Source: Cyanobium sp. FGCU6 (GTDB taxonomy: Bacteria; Cyanobacteriota; Cyanobacteriia; PCC-6307; Cyanobiaceae). From it: DNA of 64,000 bases. This document shows, piece after piece, positions 1 through 7,110 of this stretch (position 1 is the stretch's first letter; every line of letters starts with the position of its first letter). A program made the translations under genes and the position numbers. A model generated the notes under the pieces. The model did no database searches. It was not told the origin of the DNA and saw nothing but the letters and a program-made list of their open reading frames with translations. The DNA is taken from positions 1 through 64,000 of the forward strand of contig JANWUR010000009.1 in assembly GCA_024958655.1 (NCBI GenBank). The letters are read 5' to 3'.

Positions 1-1942
1 GCGGCTGCTTGGTGCGCTGCCTAAGGCTTGCGGTGCTTTGTTGCTGATCAGGATGGTCCAAGCACCATTCCCACACATTGCCGTGCATGTCCTGCAGGCC
101 CCAGGCGTTGGCGGGAAAAGTTTCCACCGGCGTCGTCTGCCCTCGCTTTTCACCCTTGGGACCATTGGCATAGGTGATAGTCGCGTCGTAATTGGCCAGC
201 TCTGGCGTGATCGATTCGCCGAAGGCAAAGGGCGTGGTGGTGCCGGCCCGACAGGCATATTCCCATTGCGCTTCGCTGGGAAGGCTGTAGCGGCGACCGG
301 TGCGCTGGCTCAAGCGCTGGCAATATTCCACGGCCTCATGCCAGCTCACCCGCTCCACCGGTCGGTTGGCGCCTTTGAACTCGGCTGGATCAGGTTTCAG
401 ATCCAGCTTCAGCTTCGGCCAGCCCGCCACCACACGCCACTGGGCCTGAGTCACCGGGGTCTGCCCCAGGTGGAAGCCGCTCAGGCGCACCTGGTGCTGG
501 GGGCTTTCATTGTCATAGCGCCCCGCTTCATTGGCCGAGGAACCCATCTCGAAGCTGCCGGCCGGGATCTGGATCATGGTGAGCGCCACCCCATCCGCCA
601 GCTCCTCCCGGTAGCCCGGCACCGTGATCGGCTCCTCCTTTTTAAGCCATTGATCGCCTTGCCGCAGCAACCAACCCCTGCTGATATTGGAAATCTGGAT
701 CAAGGCAGGGCCAGCGGCATTGGGGTCAGACTCAGGCAAGCGACTCCGATCACTCTCACCTGCTTCCGCACTGAGTTCCGGCTGCTGATTTCGCAGCTGC
801 TTACTTTCGTTCGGCTGACTTTCGTGCTGCAGAAGTCCCTGCCGAAGGAGGCCCAGATGATCATGGATTGCCGCCACATCCGCGGCGCGTAATTTCAACC
901 GATGCTCCAGCTCCTTCAGCTCCAGCCAATCCTGAGCTGAGAGCTGGCTGGCCAGGTTGCCATCGGCCGCCAGGGTGGCCTGCACAGCAGTGCTGTAGCG
1001 CTCAAGCTTCCGTTCGTAGTCGCGAAAGGGTTGCAACACCTCCGCCTCCAGCTGCGCGGCTGTTGCTTCAGAAAGTCCCAGCTTCTCCTGAAGATCCGCC
1101 AAGATCGCACGCCCAACTGGGGAGAGTTTGCCGCGACGGGCCTCCGCCAACTCCTGCAGCTTCTGCCGATAGGCCACATCCGCCACCAGCCGCACGTTGC
1201 AAATGCGGATGCTGTGGCCCTGGCGGGTGGGGAAGAATTGCGGCGTCATCGACGGGGCCAATTCCTTCACCCGGCTTTGGGTGTAGAGGTGCAAATCCTC
1301 CGCATCCAGCCAGCCCTGCTGGCGACGATCCGCCGCGCCGGTGCGGATGCCCTCCACCAAAAACCGCGTGTACACCGACAGCCCCTCGCCATCCTCCGGC
1401 GCGCGGGAGGTTTCGATCGCCGCCGAGGAGGTGAGGATCGCCCGGCCTTCACCGCCCAGGGCCTCCAGCTCCAGCAGACCCTCATCTTTGGCCAGCAGCC
1501 CCTCGGCAAAGGCGCCGCTGAAGCAGCAATCAAGGATCAGCACCTGCCGCTTGGCGCGGCTGCGCTCCATGAAGCCCCGCACCTCCGCCGCCGTCAACGT
1601 GGTGGCGCGGGGCACCTGGACCCGGCCCTCCCGTTGGGTCTTGGCGCTCTCGGCCGAGCTCAGCAGCAGCTGCCGGTCGTCGTCGCGGAAGCCATGGCCG
1701 GAGAAGTAGAGCAGCAGCAGATCATCGGCCTGTTTATCGGCGTAGAAGCTTTCGATCGCGCTGGCCAGGGCCGTGCGGCTCGGATCGATCAGGCTGCGCA
1801 GATGTTGGGGCTGGAGGCCGCCCAGGGCCGGGTCGAGCAGCACCTCCGCCAGGGCCTCCACATCCGCGCGGGCGCTGGGGATCGCGGCCAGCCCCTCCCC
1901 GTAGCTGCCGATGCCGATCAACAAGGCGTGGCGACCGGCCAT
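1..1942 (-). CDS. Caspase-like (C14) protease fused to FGE-sulfatase domain, C-terminus outside window
   Basis: The reverse strand stays open from the ATG at 1942 to the window edge. The N-terminal ~220 residues form a caspase-fold peptidase: the start MAGRHALLIGIGSY, the catalytic His in YFSGHG (about residue 83) and the catalytic Cys in ILDCCFSG (about 139/140). A long helical linker follows. From about residue 440 comes an FGE-sulfatase (C-type-lectin-like) domain with IPAGSFEMGS, RPVERVSWHEA, LPSEAQWEYACRAG and GNVWEWC. Caspase-FGE proteins are known from cyanobacterial conflict and regulated-death systems; the caspase would be the effector and the FGE-like domain a sensor or binding module. 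The start sits 6 bases after the stop of the EACC1-like gene and uses its GGGGAG as ribosome site, so the two are one operon. The last ~20 residues before the edge no longer resemble an FGE domain, so the C-terminus may be divergent or broken. Confidence 0.85.
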   Translation of the reverse strand, partial: MAGRHALLIGIGSYGEGLAAIPSARADVEALAEVLLDPALGGLQPQHLRSLIDPSRTALASAIESFYADKQADDLLLLYFSGHGFRDDDRQLLLSSAESAKTQREGRVQVPRATTLTAAEVRGFMERSRAKRQVLILDCCFSGAFAEGLLAKDEGLLELEALGGEGRAILTSSAAIETSRAPEDGEGLSVYTRFLVEGIRTGAADRRQQGWLDAEDLHLYTQSRVKELAPSMTPQFFPTRQGHSIRICNVRLVADVAYRQKLQELAEARRGKLSPVGRAILADLQEKLGLSEATAAQLEAEVLQPFRDYERKLERYSTAVQATLAADGNLASQLSAQDWLELKELEHRLKLRAADVAAIHDHLGLLRQGLLQHESQPNESKQLRNQQPELSAEAGESDRSRLPESDPNAAGPALIQISNISRGWLLRQGDQWLKKEEPITVPGYREELADGVALTMIQIPAGSFEMGSSANEAGRYDNESPQHQVRLSGFHLGQTPVTQAQWRVVAGWPKLKLDLKPDPAEFKGANRPVERVSWHEAVEYCQRLSQRTGRRYSLPSEAQWEYACRAGTTTPFAFGESITPELANYDATITYANGPKGEKRGQTTPVETFPANAWGLQDMHGNVWEWCLDHPDQQQSTASLRQRTKQP

Positions 1943-1948
1943 CTCCCC

Positions 1949-2392
1949 TCAGCTCAGCCGCGTCACGCAGGCTTCGACGCGGCTGAGCAGGGCGTTCAGG
2001 GCCTCCTGGTCGGCCGCCGTGCCCTCCAGCTCCACCGCCACCTCGGCGCCTGTGGCGTCTTTGCGGCTGAGCTTGACGCGAACCGGCCGGGGCGTCTGCA
2101 GCAGGCGCTGGCGCAGGTAGCCCACCACCTTGCGCGCGTTGGCGCCATTCACCTCCGCGGTCAGCGCCCCGAGGAGCAACGCCCCCAGGGCCTTGCTGCC
2201 CGGCTCGCTCGGCTCGGCGCTGGCCAGGGCGGCATTCACCGCGTCGATCGTGTTCAGATCCGCCACCAGGCCGGCCACCAGGTCGTCGAGATCGGCTGGA
2301 TCAAGCTCCGCCGGGGGAAAACCAGCTGGATCGGCCTCAGAGGTGTCGCCGCCCGCCGCCACGGTCAATGTGAGGAGGTAGGGGCGCTCCAT
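1949..2392 (-). CDS. EACC1-like effector-associated component
   Basis: This is a small acidic protein of about 147 residues from the ATG giving MERPYLLTLTVAAGG. It has no signal peptide or membrane segment. The pattern is an N-terminal variable part, a central helix rich in Leu/Ala with GSKALGALLLGAL, a YLRQRL helix, then a basic strand (VRVKLSRKD) and a strand-rich tail ending RVEACVTRLS. Size, predicted layout and position directly upstream of a caspase effector match the EACC1 family described beside NTP-dependent and peptidase conflict systems. The frame is open further upstream to 2542, but that extension is Pro/Ser-rich and not needed. It is the first gene of a two-gene operon with the caspase-FGE gene. 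The family call rests on pattern and context only; the molecular function of EACC1 is not established. Confidence 0.55.
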   Translation of the reverse strand: MERPYLLTLTVAAGGDTSEADPAGFPPAELDPADLDDLVAGLVADLNTIDAVNAALASAEPSEPGSKALGALLLGALTAEVNGANARKVVGYLRQRLLQTPRPVRVKLSRKDATGAEVAVELEGTAADQEALNALLSRVEACVTRLS

Positions 2393-2558
2393 GGACTGAT
2401 TGCTGTAGGGGGAGGGTAGCGAAGGCGGGCTGGCCTCACCGGAGTTGGCGCCCGGAGCGCGAGGGGGAAGCCCGGGCAGGCCGTGGGGCTGGATCAGCCG
2501 CAAGCTTTTCAAGAAGCAACGCTGGCGCAGGCAGACAAGCACTCCCTAACCTCCCCCC

Positions 2559-2864
2559 ATGCCCGACACCGTCCTCCGCTGGCGGCAGCGCTTCGACAAT
2601 GTCCAACGCGCCCTGCTGGTGCTGCAGCATCAGGGCATTCAAGGCATCACCGGTTCGCGAGGCGCCACGCGCCTGGCCTTTCAAACGGAGCTGATCGCTG
2701 ATGGCGACACCTGGATGGCGATGATCAAGGCACGCAACCAGTCGTCCCACACCTACAACCTGGAGCAGGCCCGGCAGATCGCCGAGGAGGTGATTGATCG
2801 CTATCTCCCCGCCTTCGCGGCACTGCGCCAGCGGTTCACGGCCCTGAGCGCCGAAACAGCGTGA
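2559..2864 (+). CDS. HEPN / HI0074-type nucleotidyltransferase substrate-binding protein, internally shortened
   Basis: This 101-residue protein belongs to the HI0074 group, the HEPN partner of minimal nucleotidyltransferases (MNT-HEPN toxin-antitoxin modules). Near the C-terminus it keeps the family core WMAMIKARNQSSHTYN, with a HEPN Rx4H motif (Arg59 to His64), and the terminal helix of the family. Family members are usually about 130 residues. Here the segment between the first helix (RFDNVQRALLVL) and QGIQGITGSRGATRLAF is missing: the helix that normally carries the F-E-x-x-W-K pattern. It therefore looks like an in-frame internal deletion. Its stop overlaps the GTG start of the MNT gene, so the pair is translationally coupled. 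HEPN domains of this kind are RNases that the MNT partner can silence by nucleotidylation; whether the shortened fold still works is unclear. Confidence 0.75.
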   Translation: MPDTVLRWRQRFDNVQRALLVLQHQGIQGITGSRGATRLAFQTELIADGDTWMAMIKARNQSSHTYNLEQARQIAEEVIDRYLPAFAALRQRFTALSAETA

Positions 2865-3259
2865 GCCTCTCCCCCTCCGCCGCCGCCCTCGCCTGCACCG
2901 GTTTGCCGCCAGCGGCCATCGCAGCCATCCAGCAGGTGCTCGCGGGCCATCCCGCCGTGGAGCAGGCGATCCTCTACGGCTCCCGCGCCCTCAGCCGCCA
3001 CCGCCCCGCCTCCGACATCGACCTCACCTTGATCGGCTCCGGCCTCAGCCCCACCACCCTCTCCAGGATCGACTCGGAGCTCGACGACCTGCTGCTCCCC
3101 TGGGTGATCGACCTCTCCCGCTTCGCCTCCCTCACCCATCCCGCCCTGTTGGCCCACATCGAACGGGTTGGCCAGGTGCTGGTCCAGCGGGCTTGCCCGC
3201 GGCTGCAGGCGGAGCGGCTGCGGGGGATGGATGACAGGGCAACCGCCCCCCTTGAGTGA
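2861..3259 (+). CDS. Minimal nucleotidyltransferase (MNT) of an MNT-HEPN module
   Basis: This 132-residue protein starts at a GTG that overlaps the stop of the upstream HEPN gene (GTGA). It shows the polymerase-beta-type nucleotidyltransferase signature: GSR at residues 40-42, then SDIDLTL with the two metal-binding aspartates (about 52 and 54), and a third acidic site in WVIDLSRF. The family transfers AMP or another nucleotide to a partner; in MNT-HEPN systems it modifies the HEPN RNase and acts as antitoxin. It is longer than the ~100-residue minimum because of an N-terminal Ser/Ala-rich stretch of about 20 residues, so the true start could be internal. No regulatory DNA-binding domain is visible. 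Confidence 0.85.
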   Translation: MSLSPSAAALACTGLPPAAIAAIQQVLAGHPAVEQAILYGSRALSRHRPASDIDLTLIGSGLSPTTLSRIDSELDDLLLPWVIDLSRFASLTHPALLAHIERVGQVLVQRACPRLQAERLRGMDDRATAPLE

Positions 3260-3294
3260 ACGGAGTGAAGGCGGCACTGACGCCTGGCGAGGCC

Positions 3295-3951
3295 TCACAC
3301 CGCCCAGATCTCCCCCAACTCCAGGACCAAACCCGCAAACGCCTCTCCAGCTTCCAGCCGGGTGGCGTTCTCCAACCGCTCCGCCAGCCCCTGCTGGCCG
3401 CCCCGCCAGATCTCCACCGCCCGTTCCTCGGGCAGCAGCAACCAGCCGAGATCAGCGCCATTGGCCTGATAGGTGCCCATCTTGTGGCGCAGGGCTGTCA
3501 CTCCCCTGGGGCCTTCATCACTGGGGCTGGCGAGCTCCACCACCAGATCGGGGCAGAGGGGCGGGAAGCCACGGCGCTGCTCTGAGGTGAGGGCCTGCCA
3601 GCGATCCAGGCGCACCAGGGCGGCGTCGGGGCTGAGCACCGAGCCGTCGGGCAGGCGAAAACCGCCGGAGCTGTCAAACACCCTCCAGCCTCCAGCTCCT
3701 GCGCCCTCGGCCCAGAGCAGCAGGCGCTGGCCCAGGCGGAGGTTTCTGGCGCTGGTCTCACCACCGGTGGGTGTCATGGCAAGCACCTGGCCGTCGGCGG
3801 AGAGTTCCAGCACCGCCTCTGGATTGACCTGGCAGACCCGCTCGAACTGCTCGGCTGTCAACCGCAGATCCCAGGGGAGGCGTAACGATTGCAGCTCCGA
3901 CTCCTGCTGCGGCGGGGTCGGGGTGGATGGTGGGGGAGCGGCCAGGGTCAT
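3295..3951 (-). CDS. Uma2 family endonuclease (DUF820)
   Basis: The chosen start is the ATG giving MTLAAPPPSTPTPP (218 residues). The frame remains open upstream, but that part has no family similarity. Uma2 proteins are PD-(D/E)xK-fold predicted nucleases greatly expanded in cyanobacteria, with no fixed function. The expected landmarks are present: LTAEQFERVC near the N-terminus, the ADGQVLAMTPTGG turn, LSPDAALVRLDRW, CPDLVVELASPSD with the acidic catalytic pair, a helix with KMGTYQANGADLGWLL, and the final VEIWR strand. It is a single gene facing the MNT-HEPN pair, with 35 bases between their ends. The 260 bases upstream (3952-4215) hold no intact gene. Confidence 0.85.
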   Translation of the reverse strand: MTLAAPPPSTPTPPQQESELQSLRLPWDLRLTAEQFERVCQVNPEAVLELSADGQVLAMTPTGGETSARNLRLGQRLLLWAEGAGAGGWRVFDSSGGFRLPDGSVLSPDAALVRLDRWQALTSEQRRGFPPLCPDLVVELASPSDEGPRGVTALRHKMGTYQANGADLGWLLLPEERAVEIWRGGQQGLAERLENATRLEAGEAFAGLVLELGEIWAV

Positions 3952-4215
3952 CGGCGGAAGCTGGCGATGTGCAAACGCTACAGGGGTTGGACTCGCGATT
4001 CCGCTTCGGCGAACCTCGTACAGGCCCTGATCCTCGCCGGGCCTGCAACGGCTCGTTGGCTGAACCCATGGCTTCGTATTGGCGGACCCGCTCAAGGATT
4101 GGGCGGCCTTAGCTCCTCCAGCAAAACCGCCTGGGCTTCACTCAGTTGGAGCCGGTTGCCCCCACTGTCAGGAAGAAGTCCGATCGGGCGGTGGCGCGGC
4201 TGTTCGGGATGGCGA

Positions 4216-4488
4216 TCAGCGGAGCCAGTTGATCAGCGCCTGCGCCTGGGCGGCGATCCAGAGATCGTTGGCGCCGATCGGCACCAGTTCAAGGTGTTCC
4301 ACCAAGGCAAGGAGCTAGAGGCGGAGGTGCACTGGCCAGGCGCTTTTGATCACGCCCGTCTCCAATTCGCCCAGCACCACCGAGGACAGAAGCAGATCGG
4401 AGGGTGCCAAGGATCGCAGAGCCTCCACCACCGCAGGATGGCCCTTGATCGCCGCCACGAGGATGTTGGTATCAAGCAGGAAGGCCAC
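4216..4488 (-). pseudogene. Broken VapC-type PIN-domain toxin
   Basis: Reading the reverse strand from the GTG at 4488 gives VAFLLDTNILVAAIKGHPA, the typical N-terminus of a PIN ribonuclease with its first catalytic Asp, then SSVVLGELETGVIKS with the conserved Glu. The frame is then lost through a stop at about 4315. The VapC sequence resumes in pieces (LVEHLELVP joined directly to IGANDLWIAAQAQAL). The central helix between those pieces is deleted, and the end is replaced by INWLR and a stop. The protein therefore carries a premature stop, an internal deletion and a lost C-terminus. It follows the remnant antitoxin gene by 6 bases, the normal VapB-VapC order. Downstream to 3952 only a short unassigned tail is visible in a reverse frame. 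Confidence 0.7.
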
Positions 4489-4494
4489 GGGAAA

Positions 4495-4656
4495 TCAACC
4501 CAGATCCGGTGCGGATTCGGGAGGGGTGTCGTCAGGAACAACCAGATTGGGGGGCGGATCGGCCCCGAAGAATTCAAAGAGACTGGCGGCGTGGATCACG
4601 GGCTCGGGAACAAGCCGAGCCACCGTGCGCCCCCGGCGGGTGATGCGCACCTCCAT
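4495..4656 (-). pseudogene. C-terminal remnant of a Phd/YefM-type antitoxin grafted to a RES fragment
   Basis: From the ATG at 4656 the reverse strand reads MEVRITRRGRTVARLVPE and continues for 53 residues to a Pro/Asp-rich tail. The R-x-G-R-x-V-A-R-L-V-P pattern is the end of the DNA-binding domain in Phd/YefM-type antitoxins. The ~35 residues that should precede it are gone. In their place, in the same frame, sits the sequence RQHWEQRRMF, which belongs to the RES domain of the decayed duplicate at 4661-4840. The breakpoint is therefore visible at about 4657-4661. It should have been the antitoxin for the broken PIN toxin just downstream. Confidence 0.6.
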
Positions 4657-4660
4657 AAAC

Positions 4661-4840
4661 ATCCGGCGTTGCTCCCAGTGCTGGCGGGGGGGATGGTGAT
4701 CCGCACCAGCAGACGCTGAAACGGCAGCAGATCGTCGCCGGCCAGGTGCACCACGGTTTCCAGGCAGGCCAGGGCGATCGAGCTGGAGCTGTAGAGGATG
4801 GGCCGATCCAGGGAATTCCAGCGCCCCGGATGGCGGGGGG
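4661..4840 (-). pseudogene. RES-domain toxin fragment (duplicate)
   Basis: The reverse strand encodes RHPGRWNSLDRPILYSSSS, then ALACLETVVHLAGDD and LVRITIP, matching residues ~29-85 of the intact RES-FGE protein at 5790-7100. The start codon and first ~30 residues are deleted. A frameshift in a run of C bases lies just after LVRITIP, and the match ends abruptly at QRRMF, where an unrelated antitoxin tail begins. It cannot make a functional RES enzyme. Confidence 0.8.
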
Positions 4841-4841
4841 A

Positions 4842-5011
4842 TCACAGGTAGGAACCGGCCGCCATGGCGCCGATCAGGCCGGCGATCACGGCCTCCCCTT
4901 CAGGGGTGTGAAGGTAGAGCTCGGGCGCGGCACCGCCGAGGGCATGGTTGGGGCGGCGCAACAAGCGGTCCACCCAGGCTGCTCAGCAGTTGTGTCGATC
5001 AGCGTTCCCAT
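4842..5011 (-). pseudogene. Xre/MbcA/ParS-type antitoxin fragment (duplicate)
   Basis: The first 11 codons from the ATG at 5011 (MGTLIDTTAEQ) match the start of the intact antitoxin at 7407 (METLTDATAEP). About 140 bases are then missing and the frame shifts. The C-terminal half is preserved in another frame as WVDRLLRRPNHALGGA, APELYLHTPEGEAVI and GLIGAMAAGSYL, ending at the same stop position relative to the RES gene. This is the decayed partner of the RES fragment. Confidence 0.8.
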
Positions 5012-5124
5012 GGTTTCAGTTTGGCGTGGATGGCCAAGCTCAGCTGCTCAGATGCTGTGACAAGTGGTGGCACTTGGTTGTGGGGGCTCGCTGTGCCCTC
5101 CCATCAACCCAACCCGCCACTGCC

Positions 5125-5676
5125 GTGCCAGCACCCCCCTCAGCCCCGGCCCCGCCTTCAAGCGGCAGCGCCATGCCGCCACGTCCGCCAGAATCAGCTT
5201 CAACGCAACTCCGCTGGCTGGGCCTCGATCCGCCAGGGATCCTCCAAGCCCTGGTCGGCCTGATCCTCGGATTAATCGCCCTGCTCACCTCCTATGACCA
5301 CCTCTCCTCCATCGCCGGCCGAAACTTCCCACTCCCCCAACAATGGGGAATCCCTTGCATCGCTGCCTCGGTGGCGGCAGTTTTTGTCGATGCTCAACTG
5401 GCGTCGCGATCCCGGCTACGAGCAGAGCATCGTGCTGCACGAGCTGCGGATGAAACAGCTCGAGAGCGAAATCTCGCGGGTGAGGAGCGACAGCGAGCAG
5501 ATCGAGAACGAAATCGAGCAGCTCGATCGCGAAAATGCCAGGCTCGAGACCTTGCTCTCTTGCGTCGATCGGCTCTGCTTTCCGCCCGAGTCCAACTCGA
5601 CCCCTCCGCCAGCAATCGAGAGCGATTGCGAATCTTCCTTGCGTTGATGGAGCGGCAAGCTTTGGTTGAGGAATAG
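5125..5676 (+). CDS. Membrane-anchored coiled-coil protein, copy 1
   Basis: The function is not recognised. The protein starts at a GTG (VPAPPSAPAPP) or the ATG at 5173. It has a Pro-rich start, a hydrophobic helix (ILQALVGLILGLIALLTSY), a second short hydrophobic segment (WGIPCIAASVAAVFVDAQL), and a long Arg/Glu/Ala-rich helix predicted to be coiled coil. It ends with a Leu-rich tail that includes LLSARVQLDPSA. It is a close paralogue of the gene at 7563-8174, shortened in the coiled coil. It lies divergent to the remnant antitoxin, as copy 2 lies divergent to the intact one, so the gene probably travelled with the RES module. A second forward frame (ATG at 5294 to 5647) is also open and protein-like over the same bases. 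Confidence 0.55.
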   Translation: MPAPPSAPAPPSSGSAMPPRPPESASTQLRWLGLDPPGILQALVGLILGLIALLTSYDHLSSIAGRNFPLPQQWGIPCIAASVAAVFVDAQLASRSRLRAEHRAARAADETARERNLAGEERQRADRERNRAARSRKCQARDLALLRRSALLSARVQLDPSASNRERLRIFLALMERQALVEE

Positions 5677-5789
5677 CAGCTTGCTGGGCGAAAAAATCGG
5701 GGCGCCGCAGGCGCCATCGGGGGACAGCCAACAGACTTAAAGCCAACAGCCAGGGTTAAGAAACAACCAAGTGTTTAGGGATGAATGGA

Positions 5790-7100
5790 TTAAGCGTTGA
5801 GGGAAGGGCCCTGGGGGAGGCAGACCACACGGAACCCAACGCCGCCGTTGGCACCGTCGGGCCGGACGTGGAGGCGGTAGGCCGAGCGGCAGTCCCCGGG
5901 GTTGTAGCCCCAGGAGCCGCCGCGCAGCAGCCTTGACATAGTCTCAGCGCCCAAATCGATCCAGGCTCGCCCATCATTCGGCGCGTCAACATAATCGGGA
6001 TGCCAATGATCGGCGCACCACTCCCACACATTGCCGTGCATATCATGCAGGCCCCAGGCGTTGGCGGGGAAGCTGCCCACCTTCATTGTCTCGGAAGAGC
6101 GCACATTCGCCTGACGTTCGCTGAGCACGGATCCAAAGGCATAGGGCGTGGTTGTTCCCGCCCGGCAGGCGTATTCCCACTGGGCTTCGCTGGGCAAGGT
6201 GTAAAGGCGCCCCGTGCGCCGGCTCAAACGGCGGCAGAATTCCATCGCCTCAAACCAGCTCACCCGTTCCACCGGGCGTTGATCATCGTCGAGCTCACCG
6301 CGCCGGAAGAAGGCAGGCTCGGGATCTAACTCGCGTTCCCAGGGAGGCTCTCCCGCCGCCGGCTGCCAGAGCGCCACCTGCCGCCACTGGGCCTGGGTGA
6401 TGGGCATGCGGCCCATGGAGAAGGGCGCCAGACGCACCCGATGCTGGGGCCCTTCGGCAGGACTCCGCCCGAGTTCACCCTCTGGCGAGCCCATGAGGAA
6501 CTCCCCGGCCGGGATCGGCACCATCTCCAGGGCCACACCCCCCCCGAGGGGCTGCTGCCAGGGCGGCCCCGCCTGGGGAATGGCGGCCCGTGCCGCGGGC
6601 AGCAGACGGGCGTCGTAGACCCAGGGGCGCACGATCTCGGCCACCACCTGCCGATGGGCTGGGTGGCGGGGATTGAGCAGCAGGTTGCTCTCCTCCGGCA
6701 CGATCACCGAAGGCACCTCGGCGATCAGCGATTCGAGGCCCTGCAGCCAGGCATCGCCCCAGGCCCGGGTTGCGGAGAGCCAGGCTGCGGCGGCCTCCAG
6801 GGTGGGGGGAAGGTGCCAATCGCTGCGCTCCTCGAGCGCAAACATCCGGCGTCGCTCCCAGTGCTGGCGGGGGATGGTGATGCGCACCAGTTGCCGTTGA
6901 AACGGCAGCGGATCGTCGCCGGCCAGATGCACCACGGTTTCCAGGCAGGCCAGGGCGATCGAACTGGAGCTGTAGAGGATCGGCCGATCCAGGGAGTTCC
7001 AGCGCCCTGGATGGCGGGCGGAGCCCTTGCCGCTGAGGTCGTTCGCCTTCCAGGTGAGGCCAGAGCTGGCGATGCGCCAGACGGTGATCGGCTCGCTCAC
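5790..7100 (-). CDS. RES-domain toxin fused to FGE-sulfatase/C-type-lectin domain
   Basis: This 436-residue protein has a GTG start (MSEPITVWRIASSG). Residues 1 to ~165 are a complete RES domain with HPGRWNSLDRPILYSSSS, the Glu in ALACLETVVHL, and the conserved late motif VPSVIVPEESNLLLNP. RES toxins degrade NAD+. After a short linker (PWQQPLGGG), residues ~190-436 form a full FGE-sulfatase-type domain: IPAGEFLMGSPEGE, MPITQAQWRQV, RPVERVSWFEAMEFC, LPSEAQWEYACRAGTTTP, GLHDMHGNVWEWCADHWHP, LLRGGSWGYNPGDCRSAYR and GFRVV at the end. RES toxins are normally 150-230 residues and stand alone. The start lies 10 bases after the stop of its antitoxin gene, the usual Xre-RES order. The FGE module closely resembles that of the caspase fusion 4 kb away. 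The molecule is intact, with no frameshift seen. Confidence 0.9.
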   Translation of the reverse strand: MSEPITVWRIASSGLTWKANDLSGKGSARHPGRWNSLDRPILYSSSSIALACLETVVHLAGDDPLPFQRQLVRITIPRQHWERRRMFALEERSDWHLPPTLEAAAAWLSATRAWGDAWLQGLESLIAEVPSVIVPEESNLLLNPRHPAHRQVVAEIVRPWVYDARLLPAARAAIPQAGPPWQQPLGGGVALEMVPIPAGEFLMGSPEGELGRSPAEGPQHRVRLAPFSMGRMPITQAQWRQVALWQPAAGEPPWERELDPEPAFFRRGELDDDQRPVERVSWFEAMEFCRRLSRRTGRLYTLPSEAQWEYACRAGTTTPYAFGSVLSERQANVRSSETMKVGSFPANAWGLHDMHGNVWEWCADHWHPDYVDAPNDGRAWIDLGAETMSRLLRGGSWGYNPGDCRSAYRLHVRPDGANGGVGFRVVCLPQGPSLNA

Positions 7101-7110
7101 CGCCGCTGGA

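Larger units (their letters stand above)
4661..5676. repeat. Decayed copy 1 of a RES-Xre-coiled-coil block
   Basis: This ~1 kb stretch is a clear paralogous copy of 6842-8174. The order is the same: RES fragment (reverse), antitoxin fragment (reverse), then the divergent membrane/coiled-coil gene (forward). Long stretches are nearly identical, for example around 4740-4830 against 6920-7010, 4850-4960 against 7115-7225, and 5060-5105 against 7495-7540. Copy 1 lacks about 90 bases covering the RES start and about 140 bases from the middle of the antitoxin, and carries small frameshifts. The FGE part of the RES gene is not duplicated. Confidence 0.85.

Noticed and set aside
1031..2419. 462-codon forward frame at the left end
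   Set aside because: Antisense to the caspase-FGE and EACC1-like genes, which have clear motifs on the reverse strand.
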